From Bacillota bacterium (GTDB taxonomy: Bacteria > Bacillota > Clostridia > Clostridiales > Clostridiaceae), in assembly GCA_017861315.1 (NCBI GenBank), contig JAGFXP010000007.1, positions 21,489-85,488 of the forward strand: a stretch of DNA of 64,000 nucleotides, written 5' to 3'. The notes under the pieces are model-generated. The model was not told where the DNA came from, did not search any database, and saw nothing but the letters and a program-made list of their open reading frames with translations. This document shows positions 19,215-27,107 of this stretch, piece after piece; positions within the stretch are counted from its first letter, which is position 1, and every line of letters begins with the position of its first letter. A program made the translations under genes and the position numbers.

Positions 19215-19604
19215 TTGAAAAGGAAAAGAAAAGGTTTCACACTGATAGAACTTGTGGTAGTAATCTCCATAATTCTCATATTCGCGGGATTCATTATCCC
19301 TAAGTTTGCCGGTTACCAGAGCAGGGCCAAGGATACTAAAGCCATCAACACGGCAAAGCAGATACAGAGCGCTGCACTGTCCAGCTACAGCGAGATGGAC
19401 GGGAAATTCGTGGCGGCTTCAGTGGAAAGCGCGGTGATTGACCTGACTGGAGCAGCGGATCCGGAGGCTGTTGTCGAAACGGAAGGAACTGTTGAAATTT
19501 CATTCACAAGCGACAGCGAGAGCTATTCAGTTAGAATAACGGACTCGGCCGGGACTTTCGAGGTGTACAAAGGCGAAGCTAATACGCAGATATATCCTAA
19601 ATAA
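19215..19604 (+). CDS. Prepilin-like major pseudopilin (ComGC position)
   Basis: This is a 129-residue class III prepilin. A short basic leader (KRKRKG) is followed by the processing site G/FTLIELVVVISIILIFAGF and then the conserved helix with PKFAGYQSRAKD. The C-terminal part (EISFTSDSESYSVRITD) is predicted beta. Prepilin peptidase would cut after Gly and methylate Phe. No such peptidase gene is in the window. TTG 19215 is chosen for its spacing to AAGGAG. It is the third gene of the operon, the ComGC position, and so the probable major subunit. Confidence 0.88.
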   Translation: MKRKRKGFTLIELVVVISIILIFAGFIIPKFAGYQSRAKDTKAINTAKQIQSAALSSYSEMDGKFVAASVESAVIDLTGAADPEAVVETEGTVEISFTSDSESYSVRITDSAGTFEVYKGEANTQIYPK

Positions 19605-20044
19605 TGAAGAAGCGCGGATTCACACTTATTGAAGTGCTCATGGCCATGTCAATAATGACCGTAATTTTCGGCTGCAGCCTGATCAACGTTAAGAATTATT
19701 CGGCCATCGGGAACAGGATGGAGGTTGAGGTGTTCGGTAACAGCCTTGTCAATTTCATTGTGGCTTCAAAGAAGCACTGCAGGGACAGCGGCACAGGCGG
19801 ATACATGTATTTTCTTTCGGGCAAAAATACAATACAGCTTTCCTGCAATTCCAGCGTTGTAAAGAAGCTCAAGATGCCTGAGGGCTTCAGCGACCTCTAC
19901 ATAAACAGGGCCGGCAGCAAGATATACATAGACAACAAGGGCTTCACCAGCGACGCATGCACCATAAGGTTCAGGGACAGGAACGGAGGGGCACACTACA
20001 TAACCGTCAGTGTGGGAACGGCAAATGTCGATTTCAAAGGCTAA
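19604..20044 (+). CDS. Minor pseudopilin (second)
   Basis: This 146-residue prepilin-like protein starts MKKRG/FTLIEVLMAMSIMTVIFG, a perfect class III cleavage motif with the Glu at +5. The remaining domain is soluble and predicted to be secreted, with four cysteines (KKHCRDSG, QLSCNSS, DACTIRF and one in the membrane helix). Its ATG uses the last base of the preceding stop codon, so translation is coupled. The position corresponds to comGD. Confidence 0.84.
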   Translation: MKKRGFTLIEVLMAMSIMTVIFGCSLINVKNYSAIGNRMEVEVFGNSLVNFIVASKKHCRDSGTGGYMYFLSGKNTIQLSCNSSVVKKLKMPEGFSDLYINRAGSKIYIDNKGFTSDACTIRFRDRNGGAHYITVSVGTANVDFKG

Positions 20045-20471
20045 AAAAGGATTCACCCTCATAGAAGTGATGGTAAGCCTCGGCATCTTCGCGCTGCTGT
20101 TTTCCGGAGCGCTGGCTGTGATGATAAGCGAAACCAGGCTGGCGAACTGGAACAGGTCAACCAGAGACAATATTGCATTTCTTGGGGCCCTTAAAGCGGT
20201 CATGGAAGACGAGATGACATACAGCGAGGTGCTGGAGCTTAGAAACACTGGCAGGATATACATCGGAGGAGATGATATGGAGATGGAGTTAATTAAGGAG
20301 AGAGGCGCAGATGCTTTATTCACCGGGACAGAGCCGGCTAACGGCAGCTACATTTCGCTGAACATCACAGAGGGCCAGGTGCTTGAAGTTGAGGTTAGAC
20401 TGAACCAGACCGTCTGCGGGAGATCCGAGGTGTTCCGCTCAACTTTCTGGAAGGGAAGCTGCAGGCGGTAG
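20025..20471 (+). CDS. Minor pseudopilin (third)
   Basis: This 148-residue protein has the leader MSISKAKKG and then FTLIEVMVSLGIFALLFSGA, a standard prepilin processing site and membrane helix. Its ATG lies inside the end of the previous gene (20-bp overlap, no separate strong ribosome site), again suggesting coupled translation. The C-terminal domain carries RTGRIYIGGDD-like and EVEVRLNQTVCGRSEVF segments. It occupies the comGE position. No function beyond a pseudopilus subunit can be assigned. Confidence 0.82.
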   Translation: MSISKAKKGFTLIEVMVSLGIFALLFSGALAVMISETRLANWNRSTRDNIAFLGALKAVMEDEMTYSEVLELRNTGRIYIGGDDMEMELIKERGADALFTGTEPANGSYISLNITEGQVLEVEVRLNQTVCGRSEVFRSTFWKGSCRR

Positions 20472-20474
20472 GCT

Positions 20475-20909
20475 GTGAGGAGAGGGTTCACACTGATAGA
20501 GGTTGCCGTGGCGGCCGCCCTGGTCGGGATACTCATTTCCTCACAGGGCGCGGCGCTCTCAAGATACATGAGGGAATACACAAGATGCGTCGCCCGGAGC
20601 AGCGATGCATTCTATGCAGAGGAGGCGTTTTTCTATCTTGGCTATATCACTGAGCATTCCGCCAGCGTAAAGGCGGGAAACGGGGTCATAGAGCTGGTGA
20701 GGAGGGACGGGACCGGAAGCGACTGGGTAAGGATGGACAGGGACGGCGACCTTGTCATATCCTACAGCTACTGCTGGTCAGGAACAACCAACAACATAAT
20801 GAAGGGGGTCGCGGCCTTTGAGGCAGATCAGCGGGGGCGTGTGCTGTTCATAACCATCAGGACAAAGAAAGGAAATGTATATAAAAAATGCATAATGCTG
20901 TATGTGTAA
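20475..20909 (+). CDS. Minor pseudopilin (fourth)
   Basis: This 144-residue prepilin-like protein starts from GTG 20475. The very short leader VRRG precedes FTLIEVAVAAALVGILISSQG, with Glu at +5. The soluble part is rich in charged residues and has a C-terminal strand VLFITIRTKKGNVYKKCIML. It starts 3 bp after the preceding stop and its end overlaps the next gene by 22 bp. It occupies the comGF position. Confidence 0.8.
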   Translation: MRRGFTLIEVAVAAALVGILISSQGAALSRYMREYTRCVARSSDAFYAEEAFFYLGYITEHSASVKAGNGVIELVRRDGTGSDWVRMDRDGDLVISYSYCWSGTTNNIMKGVAAFEADQRGRVLFITIRTKKGNVYKKCIMLYV

Positions 20910-21343
20910 AAAGAAGAGGCTTCGTGCTTGTATACACTATTCTCATAGCGTCCCTGTGCTGCGCTGCAGCTGTCGCCTGCTTCAGGCTTGAGATTCTCAG
21001 CAGAGACAACAATATAGCATGGCTGAAGCTTATGCAGAAGACCGACTTTGTGCAGAAGGACAGGGAATACCTTCTGACAGATATAGACGCTTTCATAACT
21101 TCGGGGACAAGAGAGCCTGGCTGCGAGGATATCAGGGAGCTGTTCCTTAACGAGAGCGGGTTCAGGTCATGCTCCGGCGAATCAAGCGCGGTGTATCTGG
21201 CGGCGAAGGACGCATTCTATCTATGCTACTACAGCGGCGGAAAATTTGTCATGGAGGAGCTGTACAGGTACAGCTGCGGGGAAAAGGGGGTTGTATATAT
21301 CCCGGCTGAATTTTCATACAAGAAGGGAATAGTGGCTCAGTGA
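20888..21343 (+). CDS. Degenerate minor pseudopilin (fifth; ComGG/PilX-like position)
   Basis: This 151-residue protein has a short basic leader (CVKRRG) and then a hydrophobic segment, FVLVYTILIASLCCAAAVACF, but lacks the FTLIE consensus and the +5 Glu. Other pseudopilus systems also have one minor subunit, the tip protein GspK/PilX or ComGG, that departs in this way. The soluble region contains several cysteines (GCEDIR, RSCSGES, YLCYYS, YSCGEK). It ends the operon just before a terminator. Assignment rests on position and N-terminal architecture. Confidence 0.72.
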   Translation: MHNAVCVKRRGFVLVYTILIASLCCAAAVACFRLEILSRDNNIAWLKLMQKTDFVQKDREYLLTDIDAFITSGTREPGCEDIRELFLNESGFRSCSGESSAVYLAAKDAFYLCYYSGGKFVMEELYRYSCGEKGVVYIPAEFSYKKGIVAQ

Positions 21344-21347
21344 GAAT

Positions 21348-21379
21348 AAAACTGAAGGGTGTAGGACCCCTTCAGTTTT
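21348..21379 (+). terminator. Intrinsic terminator after the pseudopilus operon
   Basis: The stem AAAACTGAAGGG pairs with CCCTTCAGTTTT across an 8-nt loop. The T-run is part of the stem's 3' arm. Confidence 0.85.
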
Positions 21380-21418
21380 ATGTGTTGCATTCATTGTTCA
21401 ATATTTATCGAATATTAT

Positions 21419-21447
21419 TTGCAAATAGCTACAAGTTTTGATAAAAT
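21419..21447 (+). promoter_or_regulatory. Promoter for the papA-efp operon
   Basis: TTGCAA (21419-21424) and TAAAAT (21442-21447) are separated by exactly 17 nt. Confidence 0.65.
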
Positions 21448-21493
21448 AACATTGGTTATCTTTGAATCAAGATTTCATCAGGAGGCTGCTTAC

Positions 21494-22567
21494 ATGTACG
21501 AGAAGAGAATCGCTAAGCTGCGAGGGAAGATGAGTGCCGCAAAGATCGACGCTGTTTTTCTGGCGGGCGACCATAACAGGAACTACTTGAGCGGATTCAC
21601 AGGCAATGAAAGCTATTCATTTATAACTATGGATAAAGCTTTTTTTATCACTGACTCAAGGTTCACTGAGCAGGCAAGCCAGCAGGTGGAAGGTTACGAA
21701 CTCATCGAGACCAGCAAAAACAAGACTATCGCTGAGCTGCTTTCGGATTTGGCAAAGGAAAGCAACGCAGGAAACATTGGATTCGAAGAGGATGTGCTTT
21801 CTTTCAAGGCATATTCCGAGTACAAGGAAAGGCTCAGATGCGGATTTGTGCCCATGAAGGGCATGGTAGAAGAGATACGCATGATTAAGGACAGCACCGA
21901 GCTGGATATAATGAGAAAAGCAGCAGAGATTGCAGACAATGCTTTCGAGCATATGCTCAAATTCATCCAGCCAGGCATGACAGAACGGGAGATCGGCATC
22001 GAACTGGAGATGAACATGAAAAAGAACGGGGCAACAGGCCTGTCGTTCCCTTCAATCGTGGCATCCGGCACAAGGTCGAGCCTGCCTCACGGCGAAGCAA
22101 CTGAAAAGAGGGTAGCGGACGGCGAATTCCTTACACTGGATTTCGGATGCGTATACAAGGAATACTGCTCGGACATGACCAGGACAATCGTTTTGGGAAA
22201 ACCATCCGAGAAAATGGTTGAAATTTACAAAGTGGTTCTTGAGGCCCAGCAGCTTGCAGCTAAAAGCTTCAGGGAGGGCGCGGTGGCAGTTGATGTGGAC
22301 AAGATTGCCAGGGACTATATAGCAAAAGCCGGCTATGGAGAGAACTTCGGTCACAGCCTTGGCCACGGAGTCGGAAGGCAGGTGCACGAGGCGCCAACCA
22401 TAGGCTACAGGAACGGCACAGTGCTCAAGGCAGGCATGGTGGTCACCAACGAACCCGGAATATATCTTCCAGGCTTCGGTGGGGTCAGGATAGAGGATAT
22501 CATCATAATAACTGCGGACGGCTCTGAGATAATGTCAAAGTCCACTAAAGAAATGATCTGTATTTAA
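21494..22567 (+). CDS. Xaa-Pro aminopeptidase, M24B family
   Basis: This 357-residue cytoplasmic metallopeptidase removes N-terminal residues next to proline. A creatinase-like N-domain occupies about 1-125. The pita-bread domain carries the metal ligands: Asp in LTLDFGCVY, Asp in CSDMTRTI, His in [12 protein letters not shown], and Glu in [10 protein letters not shown] and VRIEDI. ATG 21494 has AGGAGGC upstream. Upstream in-frame codons lack a site. The gene is the Firmicutes papA/yqhT neighbour of efp, which follows 66 bp later. Confidence 0.93.
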   Translation: MYEKRIAKLRGKMSAAKIDAVFLAGDHNRNYLSGFTGNESYSFITMDKAFFITDSRFTEQASQQVEGYELIETSKNKTIAELLSDLAKESNAGNIGFEEDVLSFKAYSEYKERLRCGFVPMKGMVEEIRMIKDSTELDIMRKAAEIADNAFEHMLKFIQPGMTEREIGIELEMNMKKNGATGLSFPSIVASGTRSSLPHGEATEKRVADGEFLTLDFGCVYKEYCSDMTRTIVLGKPSEKMVEIYKVVLEAQQLAAKSFREGAVAVDVDKIARDYIAKAGYGENFGHSLGHGVGRQVHEAPTIGYRNGTVLKAGMVVTNEPGIYLPGFGGVRIEDIIIITADGSEIMSKSTKEMICI

Positions 22568-22633
22568 CAAAGTTAATAATACCTATTACGGTAAATATTA
22601 TAAACGAATTTTAAATTTTGGAGGTATACATAA

Positions 22634-23197
22634 ATGATATCAGCTGGCGAATTAAGAAAGGGCACTACTTTTGAAATGGACTCAAACGTCTTCGTAGTAG
22701 TGGATTTCCTGCATGTTAAACCAGGCAAGGGAGCAGCGTTCGTAAGAACAAAGCTCAGAAACGTCAAGACAGGAGCAGTAACAGATACAACATTCAACCC
22801 CACTGCAAAGCTTCAGGAAGCGGTAATCGAAAGAAAAGAAATGCAGTACCTTTACTCTGACGGAGAATTATACTATTTCATGGATCAGGAAACATTTGAG
22901 CAGATTCCTCTTAACAAGGAAAAAGTTGAAGATGCAATAAAATACCTTAAGGAAAACATGTTTGCAGTGATCAAGTTCCACAAGGGCGAAGCTTTCTCGG
23001 TAGAGCCTCCTAATTTTGTAGAGCTCATGATCACTCATGCAGAGCCAGGCGCTAAGGGCAACACTGCTACGAACGTTCTTAAGCCGGCCACTGTTGAAAC
23101 CGGAGCGGTTATAGGGGTTCCTATATTCGTAAATGAAGGCGACACGATAAGAATCGACACTAGAACTGGCGAGTACATGGAAAGAGTGCAAGTCTAG
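22634..23197 (+). CDS. efp: Translation elongation factor P
   Basis: This is a 187-residue EF-P, which relieves ribosome stalling at consecutive prolines. It has three beta-barrel domains. The exposed loop [10 protein letters not shown] in domain I has the Lys that is modified in some bacteria. The C-terminal signature [24 protein letters not shown] is complete. Length is standard. GGAGG precedes ATG 22634. It neighbours papA as in many Firmicutes, but the spoIIIA operon that usually follows efp is not there. Confidence 0.97.
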   Translation: MISAGELRKGTTFEMDSNVFVVVDFLHVKPGKGAAFVRTKLRNVKTGAVTDTTFNPTAKLQEAVIERKEMQYLYSDGELYYFMDQETFEQIPLNKEKVEDAIKYLKENMFAVIKFHKGEAFSVEPPNFVELMITHAEPGAKGNTATNVLKPATVETGAVIGVPIFVNEGDTIRIDTRTGEYMERVQV

Positions 23198-23225
23198 TTT
23201 TAATTAATAAGAAGGATGTGAGTAT

Positions 23226-23624
23226 ATGGAATCTTTAACTTCCAGAGTTGCTTACCTCGCTGGTTTTGTTGACGGACTCGAGCTGGACAAAACCACAAAG
23301 GAAGGCAAGGCTATCGAACAGATAATAGAAGTACTCAAGGACATGGCATTAGAAATTGAAGGTATCTCTGAAAACCAGATGGATATCGAGGATTATCTAG
23401 GTGAAATTGATGAAGATCTTGCTTACGTCGAAGATGATTTGTATGACATCGACGATATAGACTACGATGACGACAACATGGATGATTTTATCGAAATGAA
23501 ATGCGGAAACTGCGGAGATGTAATATACGTTGACGCAGGTATCGTGGAAGAAGGAGAAGACATGATATGTCCTCGATGCCACGAACCGCTTGAATTCGGA
23601 GATTCAGAAATCGAAGAAGAATAA
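23226..23624 (+). CDS. Acidic zinc-ribbon protein of the CD1247 N-terminal domain type
   Basis: This 132-residue protein has an N-terminal helical part (MESLTSRVAYLAGFVDGLEL) typical of a small clostridial family annotated by its CD1247-like N-terminal domain. A long Asp/Glu/Tyr-rich stretch follows, then a C-terminal zinc ribbon with MKCGNCGDVIYVD and ICPRCHEPLEF providing four cysteines. Function is unknown. In Clostridia it commonly sits just after efp, as here, 28 bp downstream. The zinc ribbon and acidity would suit contact with a basic partner such as a ribosomal component, which is speculation. Confidence 0.78.
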   Translation: MESLTSRVAYLAGFVDGLELDKTTKEGKAIEQIIEVLKDMALEIEGISENQMDIEDYLGEIDEDLAYVEDDLYDIDDIDYDDDNMDDFIEMKCGNCGDVIYVDAGIVEEGEDMICPRCHEPLEFGDSEIEEE

Positions 23625-23629
23625 TTCTT

Positions 23630-23656
23630 AAAGGGCTGCCTTCAAGGCGGCCCTTT
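23630..23656 (+). terminator. Intrinsic terminator after the efp operon
   Basis: An 11-bp stem (one G-U) AAAGGGCTGCC/GGCGGCCCTTT has a 5-nt loop. The T-tract is short. Confidence 0.75.
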
Positions 23657-23673
23657 GCATTCGCGATTTATGT

Positions 23674-23702
23674 TTGTAAAAATTGCTTTTATTTGCTATA
23701 AT
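23674..23702 (+). promoter_or_regulatory. SigA promoter for the Asp23-nusB-xse-ispA operon
   Basis: TTGTAA (23674-23679), a 17-nt spacer, and a perfect TATAAT (23697-23702). Confidence 0.75.
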
Positions 23703-23743
23703 ATAGTTTAACAGCTTGGCTTAATATATAAGGGGGTACGATT

Positions 23744-24136
23744 ATGGAAGAAAATACTTATAATGAAGTTGATATGGGCATCGTTAAGATATCAGATGAA
23801 GTTGTTGCGGTAATATCAGGTATTGCAGCTACTGAAATCAAAGGCATCATCGGGATGAGCGCTAACCTTGTGGGTGGAATCACTCAAATATTAAGCGGCA
23901 GAAAAAACTTATCAAAAGGCGTTAAGGTAAGCGTTGGAGAAAACAGTGCTGCAATAGATCTCTATGTTGTTGTTGAATACGGCCTGAAGATCCCTGAGGT
24001 TGCTTATCAGGTACAGGAGAACGTCAGGAAAGCTGTGGAGTCAATGACCGGCTTGAACGTATCAGCAGTGAACGTACATGTTCAGAACGTATCAATTCCT
24101 AAGCTTGAAGAAGAAAAGGATGAATTAGAAGAATAG
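23744..24136 (+). CDS. Asp23/Gls24 family envelope stress protein (YqhY-like)
   Basis: This 130-residue Asp23-domain protein shows VDMGIVKISDEVVAVISGIA, TEIKGIIGMS, VKVSVGENSAAIDLYVVVEYG and the closing NVHVQNVSIP. Family members are abundant, often membrane-associated cytoplasmic proteins. YqhY of Bacillus, encoded beside accBC and nusB, is linked to control of acetyl-CoA carboxylase. The same position upstream of nusB is kept here, but accB and accC are not present. A palindromic terminator follows, so part of transcription may stop before nusB. Confidence 0.92.
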   Translation: MEENTYNEVDMGIVKISDEVVAVISGIAATEIKGIIGMSANLVGGITQILSGRKNLSKGVKVSVGENSAAIDLYVVVEYGLKIPEVAYQVQENVRKAVESMTGLNVSAVNVHVQNVSIPKLEEEKDELEE

Positions 24137-24141
24137 GATTT

Positions 24142-24168
24142 CACCCTCTGAATTCAGAGGGTGTTTCT
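24142..24168 (+). terminator. Terminator/attenuator between the Asp23 gene and nusB
   Basis: The perfect palindrome CACCCTCTGAATTCAGAGGGTG (in two 11-base halves, 24142-24163) is followed by TTTCT. Read-through probably feeds nusB, since no clear promoter lies between. Confidence 0.7.
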
Positions 24169-24199
24169 ATGTACACATAATAAAATTTTAGGAGGAAAT

Positions 24200-24631
24200 A
24201 TGAACAGAAGAAAATCCAGGGAGCTTGCAATGAAGCTTCTATTTCAGATGACAATGAACAAGGAAGACTACAGGGAAGTCATAGGCAACCTGCAGGAGAA
24301 CATCGAGCATTACGTGAAAGATGTTGAGGAAGACATAGACCTTACTGATATTGATATGGAATACATTACAAGGATCCTGAAGGGCGTTGAAGAGAACAGG
24401 GAGCTGATCGACAGCGAAATCGAGAAGTATCTGCTTAACTGGAAGCTCAACAGGCTGTCCAAAATAGACATTACGATAATGAGAATATGCACGTACGAAA
24501 TGCTTTTCGAGGTTGATATACCAAACAGCGCTTCGCTGAACGAGGCGCTCGAGCTGGCAAAAAAATATTCAGACGAAAAGTCAGCATCCTTCATCAACGG
24601 GGTGCTGGACAAGATAATGAAGAACAAATAA
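24200..24631 (+). CDS. nusB: Transcription antitermination factor NusB
   Basis: This 143-residue all-helical protein binds boxA RNA with NusE and supports rRNA antitermination. It begins MNRRKSRELAMKLLFQM, a strong family signature. It ends with IPNSASLNEALELAKKYSDE and the FINGVLDKI motif. ATG 24200 follows AGGAGG. An in-frame GTG at 24161 would begin inside the terminator hairpin and is rejected. The gene is 21 bp upstream of xseA. folD, often between them in Firmicutes, is missing. Confidence 0.95.
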   Translation: MNRRKSRELAMKLLFQMTMNKEDYREVIGNLQENIEHYVKDVEEDIDLTDIDMEYITRILKGVEENRELIDSEIEKYLLNWKLNRLSKIDITIMRICTYEMLFEVDIPNSASLNEALELAKKYSDEKSASFINGVLDKIMKNK

Positions 24632-24652
24632 ATCCGATAAGGCAGGGATACC

Positions 24653-25849
24653 ATGTATATTAAAACGCTCTCGGTCTCAGGCCTGAACAACTATATAAAA
24701 AAGATCATGGACAGCGATTTCATCCTCAACAATTCCAATGTCAAGGGTGAGATTTCAAACCTCAAACTTCACAGCAGCGGCCACATGTATTTTTCCCTCA
24801 AGGACGCCTACAGCAAGATAAACTGCGTCATGTTCAAGAGCAGCGTATCCAATCTCAATCTGATGCCGGAAAACGGCATGAATGTGGTTGTCAGGGGAAG
24901 GATATCCGTATACGAAAAAGAGGGCTCATACCAGCTCTACTGCGACAGCATGGAGCTTGAAGGCATGGGAGAACTCTTCGTTGCCTTTGAGAAGCTGAAG
25001 GGCAAACTAGAATCGGAGGGTCTTTTCCTGGAATCCCACAAGAGAGAGCTGCCAAGGTTTGTGAAAAAAGTAGGTGTCGTCACCTCGCCTACGGGTGCGG
25101 CAATCCAGGATATCATCAATGTGGCGAAGAGGAGAAACAAGGGTGTAGACATCCTGTTGTATCCAGCCAGGGTTCAGGGCTTGAACTCCAGCAGCGAAAT
25201 CATTAAAGGGATAAAGTACATGAACAAAACTGGTGTCGACGTTATAATACTCGCAAGGGGCGGAGGCTCCATAGAAGAACTCTGGGCCTTCAACGACGAG
25301 GAGCTTGCCTATGCGGTGTTCAACTCGGAGATACCGGTGATCACGGGCGTAGGCCACGAGACCGATTTCACAATTGTGGATTTCGTAAGCGACAGGAGGG
25401 CTTCGACACCTTCGCAGGCTTGCGAGATAGCTGTTTTCGACCTCAATGAGATGAACGGCAGGATATGCTACATTCGCGGAACTCTGGACAAGATGGCGGG
25501 CAAAAGGCTGGCCGAAAGCAGGAGCAGGGTTGATCTGCTTAGGAGCAGGATTGAGTTTTCAAATCCAAGCGTAAGGATAGTAAACGAATATGCAAGGATC
25601 GATGACATAAGGGCTTCCCTTGACCGAAGCATAAAGCTAAGGCTGTCAAGGGAAAAGGACAGGCTAGGCACGCTCAACGCGCTGCTTATGGCAAACAATC
25701 CCCTCAAGGTGCTTACCAAGGGCTATTCCATAATAGAGGATGAAAACAGGAATGTGATATGCTCCGTGGATGACCTGAGGAAAAAAAGAATGGTGAACAT
25801 AATAGTGAAGGACGGAAACGTAAAAGCGGAACTGAAAATTTGCGAATAA
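24653..25849 (+). CDS. xseA: Exodeoxyribonuclease VII large subunit
   Basis: This 398-residue catalytic subunit of the single-strand-specific nuclease has an N-terminal OB fold of about 100 residues ([20 protein letters not shown]). The nuclease core follows, with [34 protein letters not shown] and [15 protein letters not shown] long coiled-coil arm and the KGYSIIED C-terminal segment complete it. It works with xseB, 16 bp downstream. Length is typical. Confidence 0.97.
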   Translation: MYIKTLSVSGLNNYIKKIMDSDFILNNSNVKGEISNLKLHSSGHMYFSLKDAYSKINCVMFKSSVSNLNLMPENGMNVVVRGRISVYEKEGSYQLYCDSMELEGMGELFVAFEKLKGKLESEGLFLESHKRELPRFVKKVGVVTSPTGAAIQDIINVAKRRNKGVDILLYPARVQGLNSSSEIIKGIKYMNKTGVDVIILARGGGSIEELWAFNDEELAYAVFNSEIPVITGVGHETDFTIVDFVSDRRASTPSQACEIAVFDLNEMNGRICYIRGTLDKMAGKRLAESRSRVDLLRSRIEFSNPSVRIVNEYARIDDIRASLDRSIKLRLSREKDRLGTLNALLMANNPLKVLTKGYSIIEDENRNVICSVDDLRKKRMVNIIVKDGNVKAELKICE

Positions 25850-25865
25850 AGAGGAGGCGTTTTCT

Positions 25866-26087
25866 GTGGCAAAGAAGTCTGAAACTTACGAAGCACAGCT
25901 CGAAATGCTTGAAAAGATAGTTGAAAAAATGGACAGCGGCGAGGTGTCCCTCGCAGATTCCATGAAGGACTACGAGGAAGGCATAAAGCTCTGCAATATG
26001 CTGTACAAGACATTAAATGAGGCAGAAGGCAGGATCAGGATAATCTCAGGGAATTCTGAAGAGGAATTCAGCGTCAAACAGCAGTAA
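25866..26087 (+). CDS. xseB: Exodeoxyribonuclease VII small subunit
   Basis: This 73-residue helical small subunit wraps the XseA arm. The pattern YEAQLEMLEKIVEKMDSGEVSL and the helix SMKDYEEGIKLCNML are characteristic. The start is GTG 25866 with GAGGAGG upstream. It precedes ispA by 19 bp, the usual Firmicutes arrangement. Confidence 0.96.
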   Translation: MAKKSETYEAQLEMLEKIVEKMDSGEVSLADSMKDYEEGIKLCNMLYKTLNEAEGRIRIISGNSEEEFSVKQQ

Positions 26088-26106
26088 TTGTTAGGTGGTG
26101 GAACAT

Positions 26107-26994
26107 ATGGAAAAGAAAAAAGAGCTAATTGAACAGGTCAGAAAAGAGATGAACGAATGGCTGGGAGGCTATTTTTCAGGCAGGGGAACCTACGAAAAGA
26201 AAATATTTGAAGCGATGGACTACAGTCTCAACGCGAACGGAAAGAGGATAAGGCCTCTTCTTTTCCTTCTGGGCTTCAGCATGTTCAGCGGCGATTACAA
26301 AAAGGCGCTGCCTGTAGCCGGTGCCATAGAGATGATACATACTTATTCCCTCATACATGACGACCTGCCGGCTATGGACAACGACGACCTCAGGAGAGGC
26401 AAGCCTACAAACCACAAGGTCTTCGGTGAAGCAATCGCAATCCTGGCAGGGGACGGGCTCCTGAACGAAGCCATGAACATCATGTTCAGGTTCTGCTGTG
26501 AAAACAATATGCAGAGAAACCTGGATGCATGCAGGCTGATCAGCGAAAGCGCAGGAGTGGACGGGATGATAGGCGGGCAGGTTATCGACATGCTTAGCGA
26601 AAACATGCAGATACCGCTGGAGCAGCTCTACGCAATGCACAGTAAGAAGACCGGGGCGCTTATAAAAGCCTCAATAGTTTCCGGTGCGATGACGGGAGGA
26701 GCAGCGGCTGATGAACTCTGCCTGCTGGCTGAGTACGGCGAAAAGCTAGGCCTTGCGTTCCAGATCAAGGATGACATCCTGGATGTGTCAGGCGACACCG
26801 AAAAGCTAGGCAAGAGGGCTCAAAGCGACATTGAGAACAAGAAAACCACATTTGTAACCGAGTACGGTCTGGAAAAATGCATGGAGCTCTGCGGCAAGCT
26901 TACAGTGGAGTGCATGGAAAACCTGAATAAGATCAGCAGGGACACTTCACAGCTTGAAGAGATAACCATGTACCTTCTGAACAGGGACAGGTAG
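26107..26994 (+). CDS. ispA: Polyprenyl (geranyl/farnesyl diphosphate) synthase
   Basis: This is a 295-residue trans-prenyltransferase that condenses isopentenyl diphosphate with allylic diphosphates. The first aspartate-rich motif is HDDLPAMDNDDLRRGKPT, the second is AFQIKDDILDV, and NGKRIRP lies near the N-terminus. The residues before the first motif and the length suit a farnesyl diphosphate synthase. ATG 26107 is chosen for the AGGTGG site. The GTG 26095 is too close to any site. It normally shares an operon with dxs, which here is displaced by about 6 kb of other genes. Confidence 0.95.
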   Translation: MEKKKELIEQVRKEMNEWLGGYFSGRGTYEKKIFEAMDYSLNANGKRIRPLLFLLGFSMFSGDYKKALPVAGAIEMIHTYSLIHDDLPAMDNDDLRRGKPTNHKVFGEAIAILAGDGLLNEAMNIMFRFCCENNMQRNLDACRLISESAGVDGMIGGQVIDMLSENMQIPLEQLYAMHSKKTGALIKASIVSGAMTGGAAADELCLLAEYGEKLGLAFQIKDDILDVSGDTEKLGKRAQSDIENKKTTFVTEYGLEKCMELCGKLTVECMENLNKISRDTSQLEEITMYLLNRDR

Positions 26995-27006
26995 ACATAT
27001 TGATCA

Positions 27007-27037
27007 AAACACAGGATTTCCTGTGTTTATTTTATTT
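27007..27037 (+). terminator. Intrinsic terminator after ispA
   Basis: The perfect 9-bp stem AAACACAGG/CCTGTGTTT has loop ATTT and an A/T-rich tail with T-runs. It separates ispA from the inserted genes. Confidence 0.85.
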
Positions 27038-27040
27038 CGT

Positions 27041-27069
27041 TTGAACAGAATAGTCGTATTATGTATAAT
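27041..27069 (+). promoter_or_regulatory. SigA promoter for the DUF4317 gene
   Basis: TTGAAC (27041-27046), 17 nt, perfect TATAAT (27064-27069), about 40 nt upstream of the ATG. Confidence 0.75.
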
Positions 27070-27107
27070 TAGGGAAAGATTTTGTTAAACAGAGGAGAAT
27101 TTAGCGG

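Noticed and set aside
24161..24199. GTG 24161 as the nusB start
   Set aside because: It would begin inside the palindromic terminator and lacks a ribosome site. ATG 24200 with AGGAGG matches the family N-terminus.
26995..27107. OLE RNA, which in some Firmicutes lies in the ispA-dxs region
   Set aside because: The gap after ispA is only 113 bp and is filled by a terminator and a promoter. No OLE-like long non-coding stretch or oap gene is present between ispA and dxs.
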